Positions 26,778 through 36,324 of a stretch of DNA of 64,000 bases are shown piece after piece (the first letter of the stretch is position 1; each line of letters starts with the position of its first letter). This DNA is from Candidatus Planktophila sp. (GTDB taxonomy: Bacteria > Actinomycetota > Actinomycetes > Nanopelagicales > Nanopelagicaceae), in assembly GCA_021741905.1 (NCBI GenBank), contig JAIOWZ010000003.1, positions 1 through 64,000 of the forward strand. The letters run 5' to 3'. Under the pieces are notes generated by a model, which did not search any database, was not told the DNA's origin, and was given only the letters and a program-made list of their open reading frames with translations. The translations under genes and the position numbers were made by a program.

Positions 26778-27877
26778 AGCAATTGTCGCCTCAGAAGATT
26801 GCACTCGCAGTTGCCGCACCTCTTGCAGCTGCAGTAGTTTCAATTGTTGTGTCAAGCCTTGCAGTATTGGCTTCGAATAAATCACCGATGTTGGCCTATA
26901 AGACTATGTGGGAGTTTGGAACCGAGGGCGGCTCACTTATGGAGATGCTTAATCAAGCAACTCCATATTACATCGCAGCAATTGCGATCGCTGTTACTTT
27001 CCGCGCTGGTTTATTTAACATCGGCGTGGAAGGACAGCTTCGTCTAGGTGCATTATTTAGCGCCTACATCGGTGCCATGTTTACTTTGCCACCAGTGCTT
27101 CATGTTCTTGCTGTATTTATTGTTGCGATGACTATTGGTGGGATTTGGGCATCAATCGCGGCATATCTAAAGGTCAAGCGTGGTGTTAATGAGGTTATTT
27201 CAACAATCATGTTGAACAGTTTGGCTGTTGGTCTGACCTCATTCTTGTTCTCTAAGTATTTTGCAGTTATTACTGAGGGGTCAAATAACCTATCAACTAA
27301 AGAGCTTCCTGAATCAGCATGGTTCCCTGATTTGGTGCCCCTGCTAACAAAATTAGGAGTACCTGAACAACCCGGTGGAAGCGTCAATGGAATGCTCCTG
27401 GTCGCCATTGCCCTGGGATTTATTTTCTGGTTTGTCGTTAATCGCACACGGTTTGGTTTCGAACTTCGTGCCTCTGGTGCTAACCCAATTGCGGCGCGAG
27501 TAAGCGGTGTAAATTCAAAGAAGATGATTGTGATCGCATTAGTAATTTCTGGTGCAATAGCTGGGTTATCCGGATTACCAGCAGTGCTTGGCGAAACTCA
27601 TGCATACAACATGGGGTTCCGATCAGGTATTGGTTTCTCTGCAATCGCTGTTGCACTTCTTGGTCGAAATTCAGCAGGAGGTATGGCAATTAGCGCTTTG
27701 CTATTTGGCTTCCTCGAAGTGAGCTCACGCGCACTGGAACTGATTGATATTGCCCCAGAAACTTACGTCATTATGCAAGGCTCTATTTTGCTTAGCTCTG
27801 TGATTGCCTATGAAGTGGTGCGTAGACTCAAATTGACTTTACAAAGTAAAGAGCTTGCAAAGGTGGTCGCAGCGTGA
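26774..27877 (+). CDS. Nucleoside ABC transporter permease 1
   Basis: Membrane subunit of 367 aa with about eight to ten hydrophobic helices. Family motifs are FNIGVEGQLRLGA, KRGVNEVISTIMLN and FGFELRASGANPIAARVSG, typical of BmpB/NupP-like permeases. It overlaps both neighbours by 4 bp, so the ATPase and the two permeases are translationally chained. Confidence 0.93.
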   Translation: MKQLSPQKIALAVAAPLAAAVVSIVVSSLAVLASNKSPMLAYKTMWEFGTEGGSLMEMLNQATPYYIAAIAIAVTFRAGLFNIGVEGQLRLGALFSAYIGAMFTLPPVLHVLAVFIVAMTIGGIWASIAAYLKVKRGVNEVISTIMLNSLAVGLTSFLFSKYFAVITEGSNNLSTKELPESAWFPDLVPLLTKLGVPEQPGGSVNGMLLVAIALGFIFWFVVNRTRFGFELRASGANPIAARVSGVNSKKMIVIALVISGAIAGLSGLPAVLGETHAYNMGFRSGIGFSAIAVALLGRNSAGGMAISALLFGFLEVSSRALELIDIAPETYVIMQGSILLSSVIAYEVVRRLKLTLQSKELAKVVAA

Positions 27878-29109
27878 AAAATAAAGCCACCAAGCTGCTT
27901 CTAAATGCGACATATTTATTGTTGCTTATTTCAATTATTCGACTCATTACAGGTGCAACAGATTTAACAAGTATCGGCACGGCATCGGCTGCCTTATTAC
28001 TTTCGGTACCAATTATTTTGGCAGGACTTGGCGGTCTGTTCTCAGAACGTGCAGGAGTTGTCAATATTGGACTAGAAGGAATGATGATTTTAGGTGCTTG
28101 GGCTGGTGGTTTTGTAGGCTCAGTACACGGTCCATGGTTTGGATTAATCGCAGCGGTTATTTTTGGAGCTGTTGGTGCCCTGTTACATGCAATTGCAACT
28201 ATTTCATTTGGTGTTGACCACGTTGTATCAGGTGTTGCAATCAACATCATGGCAGCGGGCCTTGTTCGCTACCTTTCAACAATTTTGTATCAAGGTGGAT
28301 CATGGCCAGGGCCTTCACAATCTCCAGATGTAGACCCAATCTCAAGTAACGGCTTACCAATTCTTTCTGGTGGCCGCTTCTTTGGCTGGCAAAGCCCAGA
28401 TATTTTGACTCCTATCGCTGAAAAACAATGGTTTTTGATCTCAGATTTTGTAGGAATTCTCCGAGGCGTAACTGGTGATCTTTCTTACGTGACCCTTATT
28501 GCTGTTCTGTTCATTCCACTGTCCTTCTTTGTTTTGTGGAAGACCTCTTTCGGTTTGCGTCTTCGTAGTGCTGGTGAGGCACCGATTGCAGCTGAATCTC
28601 TTGGTGTAAATGTCTATGCCATGAAGTATGCGGGTGTATTGATCTCAGGTGGTCTTGCAGGTCTTGGTGGTGGCTTCCTAGCTATCGTTGCAGCTAATCA
28701 CTATCAAGAAAATCAAGTAGCTGGCCGTGGATACATTGGTCTTGCCGCTTTGTTATTTGGTAACTATCGACCAGGGGGCATATTGGCAGGTGCGGCCTTA
28801 TTTGGTTTTGCAGATGCGTTACAGCTTCGTGATTCAGAATCAATCCACGCTCTTATCTTGTTAGTTGCAGCAATTCTTGGCTTCCTTGTGTATAAAAATA
28901 TCAAGCGAGGCAAGATTTTGAGTGCGGCGATAAGTGGTGTTATGGCAGCAGGATTCGTATGGTTCTACTTTGCTGTCGATGAATTACCTGGGCAACTAGT
29001 GACGATGACTCCATATATTGCAACACTACTTGTTATGTCTCTTGCCTCGCAGCGATTACGAATGCCGGCGGCAGATGGCATGCCATATCGTCGGGGTGGT
29101 TTGCGATGA
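27874..29109 (+). CDS. Nucleoside ABC transporter permease 2
   Basis: Second membrane subunit, 411 aa. VNIGLEGMMILGAW, VDHVVSGVAINIMA and FGLRLRSAGEAPIAAESLG place it in the NupQ-like partner family. The C-terminus carries two extra hydrophobic segments (about 325-395). GTG start overlapping the previous stop by 4 bp; its own stop overlaps the cytidine deaminase start in the same way. Confidence 0.93.
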   Translation: MKNKATKLLLNATYLLLLISIIRLITGATDLTSIGTASAALLLSVPIILAGLGGLFSERAGVVNIGLEGMMILGAWAGGFVGSVHGPWFGLIAAVIFGAVGALLHAIATISFGVDHVVSGVAINIMAAGLVRYLSTILYQGGSWPGPSQSPDVDPISSNGLPILSGGRFFGWQSPDILTPIAEKQWFLISDFVGILRGVTGDLSYVTLIAVLFIPLSFFVLWKTSFGLRLRSAGEAPIAAESLGVNVYAMKYAGVLISGGLAGLGGGFLAIVAANHYQENQVAGRGYIGLAALLFGNYRPGGILAGAALFGFADALQLRDSESIHALILLVAAILGFLVYKNIKRGKILSAAISGVMAAGFVWFYFAVDELPGQLVTMTPYIATLLVMSLASQRLRMPAADGMPYRRGGLR

Positions 29110-29507
29110 CCCAGATCAACTGGGATCAGATTCACCAAGCAGCAATTGGCGCGATGAAGAACGCCTACGCTCCGTACTCAAAATTTCCAGTTGGTGTTGC
29201 AGCCCTTGTGAGTGATGGGCGGATTGCAACTGGATGTAATGTTGAAAACGCAAGCTATGGAGTGGGATTATGCGCAGAGTGCGGATTAGTTTCTAATCTG
29301 ATTTCTACCGGTGGTGGACGATTAATAGCGGTTGTTTGCGTTGATGGACAAGGAAACTATTTAGCCCCATGTGGTCGTTGTCGCCAATTGTTATTTGAAC
29401 ATGGTGGCCCTGAAGCACTATTGATGACAGATGATGGACCACAAAAAATGTCTGCGATGTTGCCGTGGGCCTTTGGCCCAGATGATTTAGACCGCAACGA
29501 GCGCTAA
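29106..29507 (+). CDS. cdd: Cytidine deaminase
   Basis: Zinc enzyme converting (deoxy)cytidine to (deoxy)uridine. The zinc site reads CNVENASYGVGLCAECG (catalytic Glu and first Cys region) and PCGRCRQ (two Cys ligands). At 133 aa it fits the homotetrameric class. ATGA overlap with the permease gene and adjacency to deoA tie it to use of imported nucleosides. Confidence 0.95.
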   Translation: MTQINWDQIHQAAIGAMKNAYAPYSKFPVGVAALVSDGRIATGCNVENASYGVGLCAECGLVSNLISTGGGRLIAVVCVDGQGNYLAPCGRCRQLLFEHGGPEALLMTDDGPQKMSAMLPWAFGPDDLDRNER

Positions 29508-29510
29508 GTG

Positions 29511-30803
29511 ATGGAAGCCTTCTCAGCCGCTGAAATAATTGCGGCAAAGCGTGATCACCATTCATTAACCGATCCACAAATAGATTGGGTTGTTGACGCC
29601 TATACGCGCGGTGCTGTGGCAGATGAGCAGATGTCTGCGTTGCTGATGGCCATCCTGCTTAATGGAATGGAAAATCGAGAAATATCGCGATGGACCGATG
29701 CCATGATCAATAGTGGCGAGCGCATGAATTGGTCTGCGCTTTCTCGCCCAACTGTTGACAAGCATTCAACAGGAGGAGTCGGTGACAAAATTACTTTGCC
29801 ACTAGCACCACTGGTTGCTGCATGTGGGGCTGCAATTCCACAACTATCTGGTCGCGGACTTGGTCACACGGGTGGAACTTTAGATAAGTTGGAATCTATC
29901 CCGGGATGGCGAGCATCACTATCAAATGCCGAAATGCTCAAAGTTTTACAGGATTGCGGAGCGGTAATTTGCGCAGCAGGTGCGGGGTTGGCTCCAGCAG
30001 ATAAAAAACTGTATGCGCTGCGCGATGTGACTGCAACGGTTGAAGCAATTCCACTCATCGCATCTTCGATTATGAGTAAGAAAATCGCTGAAGGAACAAG
30101 TGCACTTGTCTTAGATGTTAAAACAGGTGGCGGTGCATTCATGAGCGATCCAGAAAAAGCAAAAGAACTTGCCCATGTCATGGTTGGTTTGGGAAAGCGC
30201 GCTGGCGTTAAGACTGTTGCACTTGTGACAGCCATGGATGTTCCATTGGGCCTAACTGCAGGTAATGCACTTGAAGTTCGGGAGTCGGTAGAAGTTTTGG
30301 CCGGCGGGGGACCATCAGACATTATTGAGCTAACTGTTTTATTGGCACAAGAAATGTTGGAACTTGTTGGAATTAAGGATGCAGATCCTGCGGCAGCATT
30401 AAAAAATGGAAAAGCGATGGATGTGTGGCGTCACATGATTTCAGCCCAAGGTGGAGATCCAGATGCAAAGCTTCCAGTAGCCAAGGAAAATACTGTTGTC
30501 ACTGCAGATCGTGATGGAACTATTCTGTCTATGGATGCGATGAAGGTCGGAATGGCTGCCTGGCGCTTAGGCGCAGGTCGTTCTCGCCAGGGGGAGAGCG
30601 TCCAAGCTGGTGCCGGAATTGAGATCCACGCCAAACCAGGAGAGAGTATTGAGGCAGGATCGCCCCTTTACACGCTCCATACAGACACTCCAGCCGCCTT
30701 TGCCAGGGCTTTGGAGTCGCTTGAGAACTCTGTAACCATAGGGGCAGTACCTGCTGGCGGTATTGATCGCCTGCCGTTAGTTATTGAACGCATCGTTGAT
30801 TAA
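29511..30803 (+). CDS. deoA: Thymidine/pyrimidine-nucleoside phosphorylase
   Basis: Phosphorolyses (deoxy)uridine or thymidine to base and (deoxy)ribose-1-phosphate. The phosphate-binding signature KHSTGGVGDK is present, as are SGRGLGHTGGTLDKLESIPG and DVKTGGGAFM; the length is 430 aa. The start is ATG 29511, or GTG 29508 abutting the cdd stop. Whether it prefers thymidine or accepts uridine as well cannot be told from sequence alone. Confidence 0.95.
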   Translation: MEAFSAAEIIAAKRDHHSLTDPQIDWVVDAYTRGAVADEQMSALLMAILLNGMENREISRWTDAMINSGERMNWSALSRPTVDKHSTGGVGDKITLPLAPLVAACGAAIPQLSGRGLGHTGGTLDKLESIPGWRASLSNAEMLKVLQDCGAVICAAGAGLAPADKKLYALRDVTATVEAIPLIASSIMSKKIAEGTSALVLDVKTGGGAFMSDPEKAKELAHVMVGLGKRAGVKTVALVTAMDVPLGLTAGNALEVRESVEVLAGGGPSDIIELTVLLAQEMLELVGIKDADPAAALKNGKAMDVWRHMISAQGGDPDAKLPVAKENTVVTADRDGTILSMDAMKVGMAAWRLGAGRSRQGESVQAGAGIEIHAKPGESIEAGSPLYTLHTDTPAAFARALESLENSVTIGAVPAGGIDRLPLVIERIVD

Positions 30804-30812
30804 GGGGCAAAA

Positions 30813-31910
30813 ATGTCAATGAACAGTATTCCTACTAAGGATCAGATCAAATTGGTACCCAAGGTCTTATTACATGACCACCTTGATGGTGGGCTCCGAC
30901 CACAAACAATTATTGATATTGCTCAAGAGATCGGTTACACCGCCCTTCCTACTCATGATGCAACAGAGCTTGCGACATGGTTTCGCGAAAGCTGTGATTC
31001 AGGTTCATTAGTTCGCTACCTTGAAACCTTTGATCACACGATTGCAGTGATGCAGCGCCGTGAAGACATCATTCGTGTTGCCCGTGAATGCGCACTTGAC
31101 CTTGCACGAGATGGTGTTGTGTACGCCGAAGTTCGCGGCGCACCTGAGCTGTTTACAGGACAAGGTCTATCTATGTCTGATGTTGTTGACGCAACAATTG
31201 AAGGATATGAAATTGGAATGAAAGAGGCAGCAGCCGAAGGACATCCAATAGTTATGCGTTCTTTATTGTGTGGAATGCGTCAAAACAAAAACTCACAAGA
31301 AGTTGCCGAGTTAGTAGTTAAATACCGAGACAAGGGAGTTGTTGGATTTGATATCGCTGGCCCTGAAGATGGTTTTCCGCCATCTGATCAAAAAGATACT
31401 TTTGATTATCTTCGTAAAGAAGATGCCCATTTTACTATCCATGCTGGTGAAGCGTATGGAATCCCCTCCATCTGGGAAGCCATCCAACTCTGCGGAGCCG
31501 AAAGGCTAGGTCATGGTGTTCGAATCATCGATGACATCGATTTTTCTGGCCCTGAACCAAAGCTAGGTCGACTTGCATCATATGTTCGCGATCGTCGTAT
31601 TCCACTAGAGCTGTGCCCAACATCAAATCTGCAAACAGGTGCTGCGGCAAGTTATGCCGAACATCCAATAGGTGCTTTGGCAAAGCTTCGTTTTCGCGTA
31701 ACTTTAAATACTGATAACCGATTGATGAGCCAAACCTCTATGTCTTTTGAGATGGAAGAGGCTGTTAAGGCATTTAATTGGGATTTTGCAGAGCTCCAAA
31801 GACTCACTATTAACGCTATGAAAAGCGCGTTTATCCCATATCCAGAGCGCTTAAAGATAATTGAGCAGATCATCAAGCCAGGGTATGCAAAGGTTTCATC
31901 TGCTTCATGA
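30813..31910 (+). CDS. add: Adenosine deaminase
   Basis: Converts (deoxy)adenosine to (deoxy)inosine. Metal ligands are in LLHDHLDGGL; the catalytic Glu is in HAGEAYG, and GHGVRI and NTDNRLMSQTS complete the site in the form usual for actinobacterial Add. The length is 365 aa. Preceded by AGGGG 9 bp after deoA. Its stop overlaps the P450 start (ATGA). Confidence 0.95.
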   Translation: MSMNSIPTKDQIKLVPKVLLHDHLDGGLRPQTIIDIAQEIGYTALPTHDATELATWFRESCDSGSLVRYLETFDHTIAVMQRREDIIRVARECALDLARDGVVYAEVRGAPELFTGQGLSMSDVVDATIEGYEIGMKEAAAEGHPIVMRSLLCGMRQNKNSQEVAELVVKYRDKGVVGFDIAGPEDGFPPSDQKDTFDYLRKEDAHFTIHAGEAYGIPSIWEAIQLCGAERLGHGVRIIDDIDFSGPEPKLGRLASYVRDRRIPLELCPTSNLQTGAAASYAEHPIGALAKLRFRVTLNTDNRLMSQTSMSFEMEEAVKAFNWDFAELQRLTINAMKSAFIPYPERLKIIEQIIKPGYAKVSSAS

Positions 31911-33094
31911 TTGATTTCGACGATCCAGCCTTTGTATCTAACCCATACCCAGCGCTGAAAGAACTTCGTGCGGCGGGCCAACCTGTGTGGCACGAGGGAA
32001 TGCAGATGTTTCTGGCCGCACGCCATGTCGACGCTAATGATGTTTTTCGCAACAAATCACTAGGAAGAATATTTACAGAAAAAACACCAGAGTTTGAATG
32101 GGAAATCTTTAACTGGCTACATGCCGATTCCATCCTAGACAGTGAACCACCTAAGCACACCCGTCTTCGTTCACTTGTCGCAAAAGCATTCAACCGTCAA
32201 AAGATTGAAGGTATGCGACCTGCTGTCGAGCGAATTACCGAGCAATTACTTATTGCCATTGATGACAAAGTCAAGTCAGGTCAAACATTTGATTTGATTG
32301 CAGATTACGCCGAACCTTTACCAGTTAAAATCATTGCCGACCTATTGGGTTTCCCAGAATCTGAAGAGCACTTACTTCGCCCATGGTCACAAGCAATTGT
32401 GAAGATGTATGAAGTTAATCCAAGCGTGCAATACCAAAATGAGGCAAAGGTAGCTGCGCAAGAGTTTGCAGATTATGTTCGTGATTTAGCTGAGAGCCGC
32501 AAGAAGTCCCCAGGAGCAGATCTAATTTCAGATCTTGCAGCTGTGGAGGAAAATGGCGAGAAATTGAACATGCACGAACTGGTTGCTACATGCGTGCTAT
32601 TACTTAACGCTGGTCACGAGGCAAGTGTGAATGCTTTTGGAAATGGAATGGTTGCAGCCCTGCAACGTCCAGATCAAGCTGTTTTACTTCGGACTAATCC
32701 TCGCGACATTACTAATACCGCCCTTGAAGAGTTCATGCGCTTTGATGCGCCGCTGCATATGTTCGAACGTACCGCTACAGCAGATACTGAAATTGGTGGA
32801 GTAGTGATCAAAGAGGGGCAAAAGATTGCAGCCCTCATAGGCTCTGCAAACCGTGATGAAACAGTGTTTTCAAGCCCAGAGTCGATGGATTTAACTCGTG
32901 ATCCAAATCCCCACATTGGTTTTGGCGCAGGCATTCACTTCTGCATAGGCGCTCCATTGGCTCGACTTGAGATGAGTGTTTCCTTGCCTGCGTTGTGGGA
33001 AAAATACCCAGACATGCAATTAGCAGGAGATGCGATTCGTCGCCCAACCTTCGTTTTACGTGGTTATGAAAGCGTGGCAATACGCGCTAACTAA
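31907..33094 (+). CDS. Cytochrome P450
   Basis: Soluble bacterial P450 of 395 aa. The heme-thiolate loop is FGAGIHFCIGAPLARLEM (Cys near 346). The I-helix reads NAGHEASVN, with Ser where the oxygen-activating Thr is usual. EEFMRFD is the ExxR-like K-helix. It is translationally coupled to add and ends the nucleoside operon; no ferredoxin or reductase is adjacent. Substrate unknown: a nucleoside-derived or modified-base compound is a guess from context only. It shares 4 bp with the stop of the convergent ALDH gene. Confidence 0.92.
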   Translation: MIDFDDPAFVSNPYPALKELRAAGQPVWHEGMQMFLAARHVDANDVFRNKSLGRIFTEKTPEFEWEIFNWLHADSILDSEPPKHTRLRSLVAKAFNRQKIEGMRPAVERITEQLLIAIDDKVKSGQTFDLIADYAEPLPVKIIADLLGFPESEEHLLRPWSQAIVKMYEVNPSVQYQNEAKVAAQEFADYVRDLAESRKKSPGADLISDLAAVEENGEKLNMHELVATCVLLLNAGHEASVNAFGNGMVAALQRPDQAVLLRTNPRDITNTALEEFMRFDAPLHMFERTATADTEIGGVVIKEGQKIAALIGSANRDETVFSSPESMDLTRDPNPHIGFGAGIHFCIGAPLARLEMSVSLPALWEKYPDMQLAGDAIRRPTFVLRGYESVAIRAN

Positions 33095-33933
33095 AGACCT
33101 ATTGGGTGCCAAACAGTTTTGGCTTCCATAAAGGCAATGATGCGCCCAGGGTCTGCCGACTTAAAGGAATGAATTCGCTTCAAGTTTTCAGCTCCAGCCA
33201 CCTTGATTTCAGCATGTTTCTTAGCTGGCAGCCCTGAAATATCTAAGGCATCTATATCCATATGTGATGCCATCCATGGCGCGATTTCATCTTTCTTGCC
33301 TGTCAAGATATTGATTACACCTGCAGGTAGATCACTTGTCGCTAAAACTTCAGCAAATGTCATTGCAGACAATGGTGCCTTAGTGCTTGCTAGAACAACA
33401 ACCGTGTTTCCTGATGTAATGATCGGTGCGATGACATCAATCAATCCAAGCAGTGATGGCGTTTCAGGTGCAATTGCCGCTACAACTCCCATACTTTCAG
33501 GAATCGTGAAGTTATAGAATGGTCCAGCAACAGGATTTGTGGAACCTGCAAGAGATGCGATTTTATCGGTCCACCCTGCATACCAAACAAGGCGATCAAT
33601 AGAGTCAGTAACTTCTTTGTCTGCTTTTACTTTTGATACGCCAGTAACATTAACAATCTCTTCTACAAATTGTCCACGGCGACCTTCTAGCATTTCGGCG
33701 ATACGATACAAAATCTGTCCACGGTTATAAGCAGTTACCTTGTTCCATCCAGCATGTGCCGCGCGCGCTGCGACAACTGCATCACGCAAATCTTTACGAG
33801 ATGCAAGGCAAGGATTAGCAACAAATACACCCTTGGCATTTTTTACTTCATAGGTGCGACCTGATTCACTGCGAGGGAATGCGCCATTGATATATAGCTT
33901 GTATGTTTTCTTCACATCGATGCGATTACTCAT
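33091..33933 (-). CDS. Non-catalytic aldehyde dehydrogenase-like subunit (no catalytic Cys domain)
   Basis: Aligns with the NAD-binding part of ALDH (LYINGAFPRSESGR, AYNRGQILYRIAEML, LPAGVINILTG) but stops at 280 aa, so the domain holding the catalytic Cys is absent. The ELGG/Glu motif is replaced by DALDISGLPA. The intact start, operon position and undamaged frame argue against a pseudogene. It overlaps the catalytic ALDH gene by 8 bp. The pair resembles ALDH16, which has a catalytic ALDH domain followed by a truncated non-catalytic one, here on separate genes. A structural or heteromeric role is inferred. Confidence 0.8.
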   Translation of the reverse strand: MSNRIDVKKTYKLYINGAFPRSESGRTYEVKNAKGVFVANPCLASRKDLRDAVVAARAAHAGWNKVTAYNRGQILYRIAEMLEGRRGQFVEEIVNVTGVSKVKADKEVTDSIDRLVWYAGWTDKIASLAGSTNPVAGPFYNFTIPESMGVVAAIAPETPSLLGLIDVIAPIITSGNTVVVLASTKAPLSAMTFAEVLATSDLPAGVINILTGKKDEIAPWMASHMDIDALDISGLPAKKHAEIKVAGAENLKRIHSFKSADPGRIIAFMEAKTVWHPIGL

Positions 33934-35365
33934 GGCTAACTCCCTTCAGATATGCGGCCAGGCCGTGGCGTCCGCCTTCGCGACCCCACCCCGATTCCTT
34001 ATATCCACCAAATGGTGATGTCGGATCAAATTTATTAAATGTATTAGCCCAGATAACACCTGCGCGAAGCTGTTGTGATGCCCACAATGTGCGGCTTCCC
34101 TTTTCACTCCAGATTCCTGCTGATAAGCCAAAGGGAGTGTTATTGGCCTTTTCTATCGCCTCTTGAGGAGTTCTAAAGGTTAGGACAGATAGAACTGGAC
34201 CAAAGATTTCTTCGCGTGCAATGCGATGTGCCTGCGTAACACCAGTAAAGATTGTTGGTGCAAACCAGAATCCCTTGCTTGGCAGATTACACGCCGGACT
34301 CCAGCGTTCGGCTCCTTCGGCATCGCCCACTGCAACAAGTTCAATAATTTTTGCAAGTTGTTCTTTGCTATTAATCGCACCAACATCGGTGTTCTTATCC
34401 ATCGGATCGCCCACACGAATTTTTTCCATACGATTCTTTAGCTTATGCAGGACTTCCTCAGCAACATTTTCTTGCAGGAGTAGACGAGAGCCAGCGCAAC
34501 AGACATGCCCTTGATTAAAGAAAATACCATTAACAATTCCTTCAACAGTTTCATCAATTGGGGCATCATCAAAAACGATATTGGCAGCCTTGCCACCGAG
34601 CTCTAAAGTCACACTCTTGTTAGTTGGTGCCACGGCTCGAGCAATAATCTTTCCAACTTCAGTTGAACCAGTAAATGCAATCTTGTCGATTCCTGGATGA
34701 TTCACAATCAAGGCTCCCGTTGATCCATCACCAGTCACAATATTGACCACACCTGCTGGAAGTTCCGCCTGCTGGCACACTTCTGCAAATAGCAATGCAG
34801 TAAGAGGAGTGGACTCGGCTGGTTTAAGTACGACTGTATTTCCTGCAGCAAGTGCCGGTGCGACCTTCCATGCCAACATCAATAATGGAAAGTTCCAAGG
34901 AATAATCTGTCCTGCAACACCTAGTGGCTTGGGAGATGTGCCAAGACCTGCGTATTCAAGCTTGTCTGCCCATCCTGCATGATAGAAGAAGTGAGCAGCA
35001 GCCAATGGAATATCTGTGTCTCGTGATTCACGAATTGGTTTACCGTTATCGAGAGTCTCTAGTACTGCAAATTCACGTGCACGCTCTTGCATGATGCGAG
35101 CGATTCGATATAAATACTTTCCGCGCTCTTTGCCAGACATTTTTGACCACGTGGTCGTATATGCCTTACGTGCTGCTTTCACCGCCGCATCAACATCTGC
35201 TTTTCCAGCAAGCGCGATCTGACTTAGTACCTCTTCAGTTGCTGGATTGATTGTTGGAAAGTGCTTGCTACATGCAACAAATTTTCCACCGATGAAGTGC
35301 CCATACTTAGGCTTGATCGTGACAATCGCGCGCGATTCAGGCGCTGGGGCGTATTCGAAGGTCAT
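33926..35365 (-). CDS. NAD-dependent aldehyde dehydrogenase, catalytic subunit
   Basis: Full-length ALDH (479 aa) with WNFPLLMLAWK, FTGSTEVG, LELGGKAANIVF (Glu), FFNQGHVCCAGSR (catalytic Cys near 287), EEIFGPVLS and a FGGYKESGWGREGG C-terminal motif. The CCAGSR and GREGG forms resemble ALDH16 N-terminal domains. It sits downstream of deoC, whose product acetaldehyde is a plausible substrate. An AAGGGAG ribosome-binding site precedes the ATG. Confidence 0.9.
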   Translation of the reverse strand: MTFEYAPAPESRAIVTIKPKYGHFIGGKFVACSKHFPTINPATEEVLSQIALAGKADVDAAVKAARKAYTTTWSKMSGKERGKYLYRIARIMQERAREFAVLETLDNGKPIRESRDTDIPLAAAHFFYHAGWADKLEYAGLGTSPKPLGVAGQIIPWNFPLLMLAWKVAPALAAGNTVVLKPAESTPLTALLFAEVCQQAELPAGVVNIVTGDGSTGALIVNHPGIDKIAFTGSTEVGKIIARAVAPTNKSVTLELGGKAANIVFDDAPIDETVEGIVNGIFFNQGHVCCAGSRLLLQENVAEEVLHKLKNRMEKIRVGDPMDKNTDVGAINSKEQLAKIIELVAVGDAEGAERWSPACNLPSKGFWFAPTIFTGVTQAHRIAREEIFGPVLSVLTFRTPQEAIEKANNTPFGLSAGIWSEKGSRTLWASQQLRAGVIWANTFNKFDPTSPFGGYKESGWGREGGRHGLAAYLKGVSHE

Positions 35366-35376
35366 AGTCGTCTCCC

Positions 35377-36324
35377 TTAATCCATCGTCACATACTGAGG
35401 GCTAGTGTAATAACCATCATCCATCTTCATGCGTTGCATCAAAAGGTCATTGAGCAATGCACTGGCACCAATTCGAAAGAGTTTCGGATTAAGCCAATCT
35501 GGTCCAACAGTTTCATTGACCAAAACTAATTGCTTGATTGCATCTTTAGTATTACGGATTCCGCCGGCAGGTTTAACCCCAATGCGCACTTGGGTCATCT
35601 CATAGAAGTCGCGTACGGCTTCCAGCATCACCAACACAACTGGGGGAGTTGCAGCTGGTGCAACCTTTCCCGTAGATGTCTTTATAAAGTCGGCACCTGC
35701 TGCCATTGCCAAGAATGATGCTTTGCGAACATTGTCATATGTAACTAATTCGCCAGTTTCGAAGATAACCTTTAAGTGCGCCTTATCGCCACATACTTCG
35801 CGGATTTGTACGATCTCATTGAAAACATCGATGTAGCGACCTGCCAGAAAAGCGCCACGATCAATCACCATATCGATTTCTGCAGCACCTGCATCAATGG
35901 CATCTTGAGTATCTTGAATCTTGACCGGCATTGACGCGCGACCAGAAGGAAAAGCAGTTGAAACCGCTGCTACTGGGACATGTTGGCCACCAATTAAATC
36001 AAGATGCGTGCGAGCAACTGCAACCATGTCGTTGTAGACGCACACGGCGCCGACGCTAGGAACCGTTGAATCAGTTGGGTCTGGTCTAACAGCTTTTGTA
36101 CACAAAGCCTTTACTTTCCCAGGAGTATCTGCGCCTTCAAGAGTTGTTAAGTCCACCATGGTAATTGCAGTATCAATCGCCCAGCGCTTTGAAGTTGTTT
36201 TGATGCTTCTAGTTGCAAGCATGGCTGCTCGGGCTTCAGCACCCACTTGGTCTACACCAGAGAGATTGCCAAGGTAGCTCTTTAGTGAGGCATCAGAGCC
36301 ATCAACTAGACCATAAAAACTCAC
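35377..36324 (-). CDS. deoC: Deoxyribose-phosphate aldolase
   Basis: Cleaves 2-deoxyribose-5-phosphate to acetaldehyde and glyceraldehyde-3-phosphate. The Schiff-base Lys lies in ADFIKTSTGK, and the second Lys in GVKPAGGI. At 315 aa it is the long form, with an N-terminal extension before AIDTAITMVDLTTLEG, as in many actinobacteria. The start overlaps the phosphomutase stop by 4 bp, giving the order mutase-deoC-ALDH-ALDH. Confidence 0.95.
   Translation of the reverse strand: MSFYGLVDGSDASLKSYLGNLSGVDQVGAEARAAMLATRSIKTTSKRWAIDTAITMVDLTTLEGADTPGKVKALCTKAVRPDPTDSTVPSVGAVCVYNDMVAVARTHLDLIGGQHVPVAAVSTAFPSGRASMPVKIQDTQDAIDAGAAEIDMVIDRGAFLAGRYIDVFNEIVQIREVCGDKAHLKVIFETGELVTYDNVRKASFLAMAAGADFIKTSTGKVAPAATPPVVLVMLEAVRDFYEMTQVRIGVKPAGGIRNTKDAIKQLVLVNETVGPDWLNPKLFRIGASALLNDLLMQRMKMDDGYYTSPQYVTMD

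Noticed and set aside
33091-33933. Short ALDH gene as a pseudogene
   Set aside because: The frame is undamaged, it overlaps its partner as in a coupled operon, and no ALDH C-terminal remnant follows in any frame (the convergent P450 begins at once).
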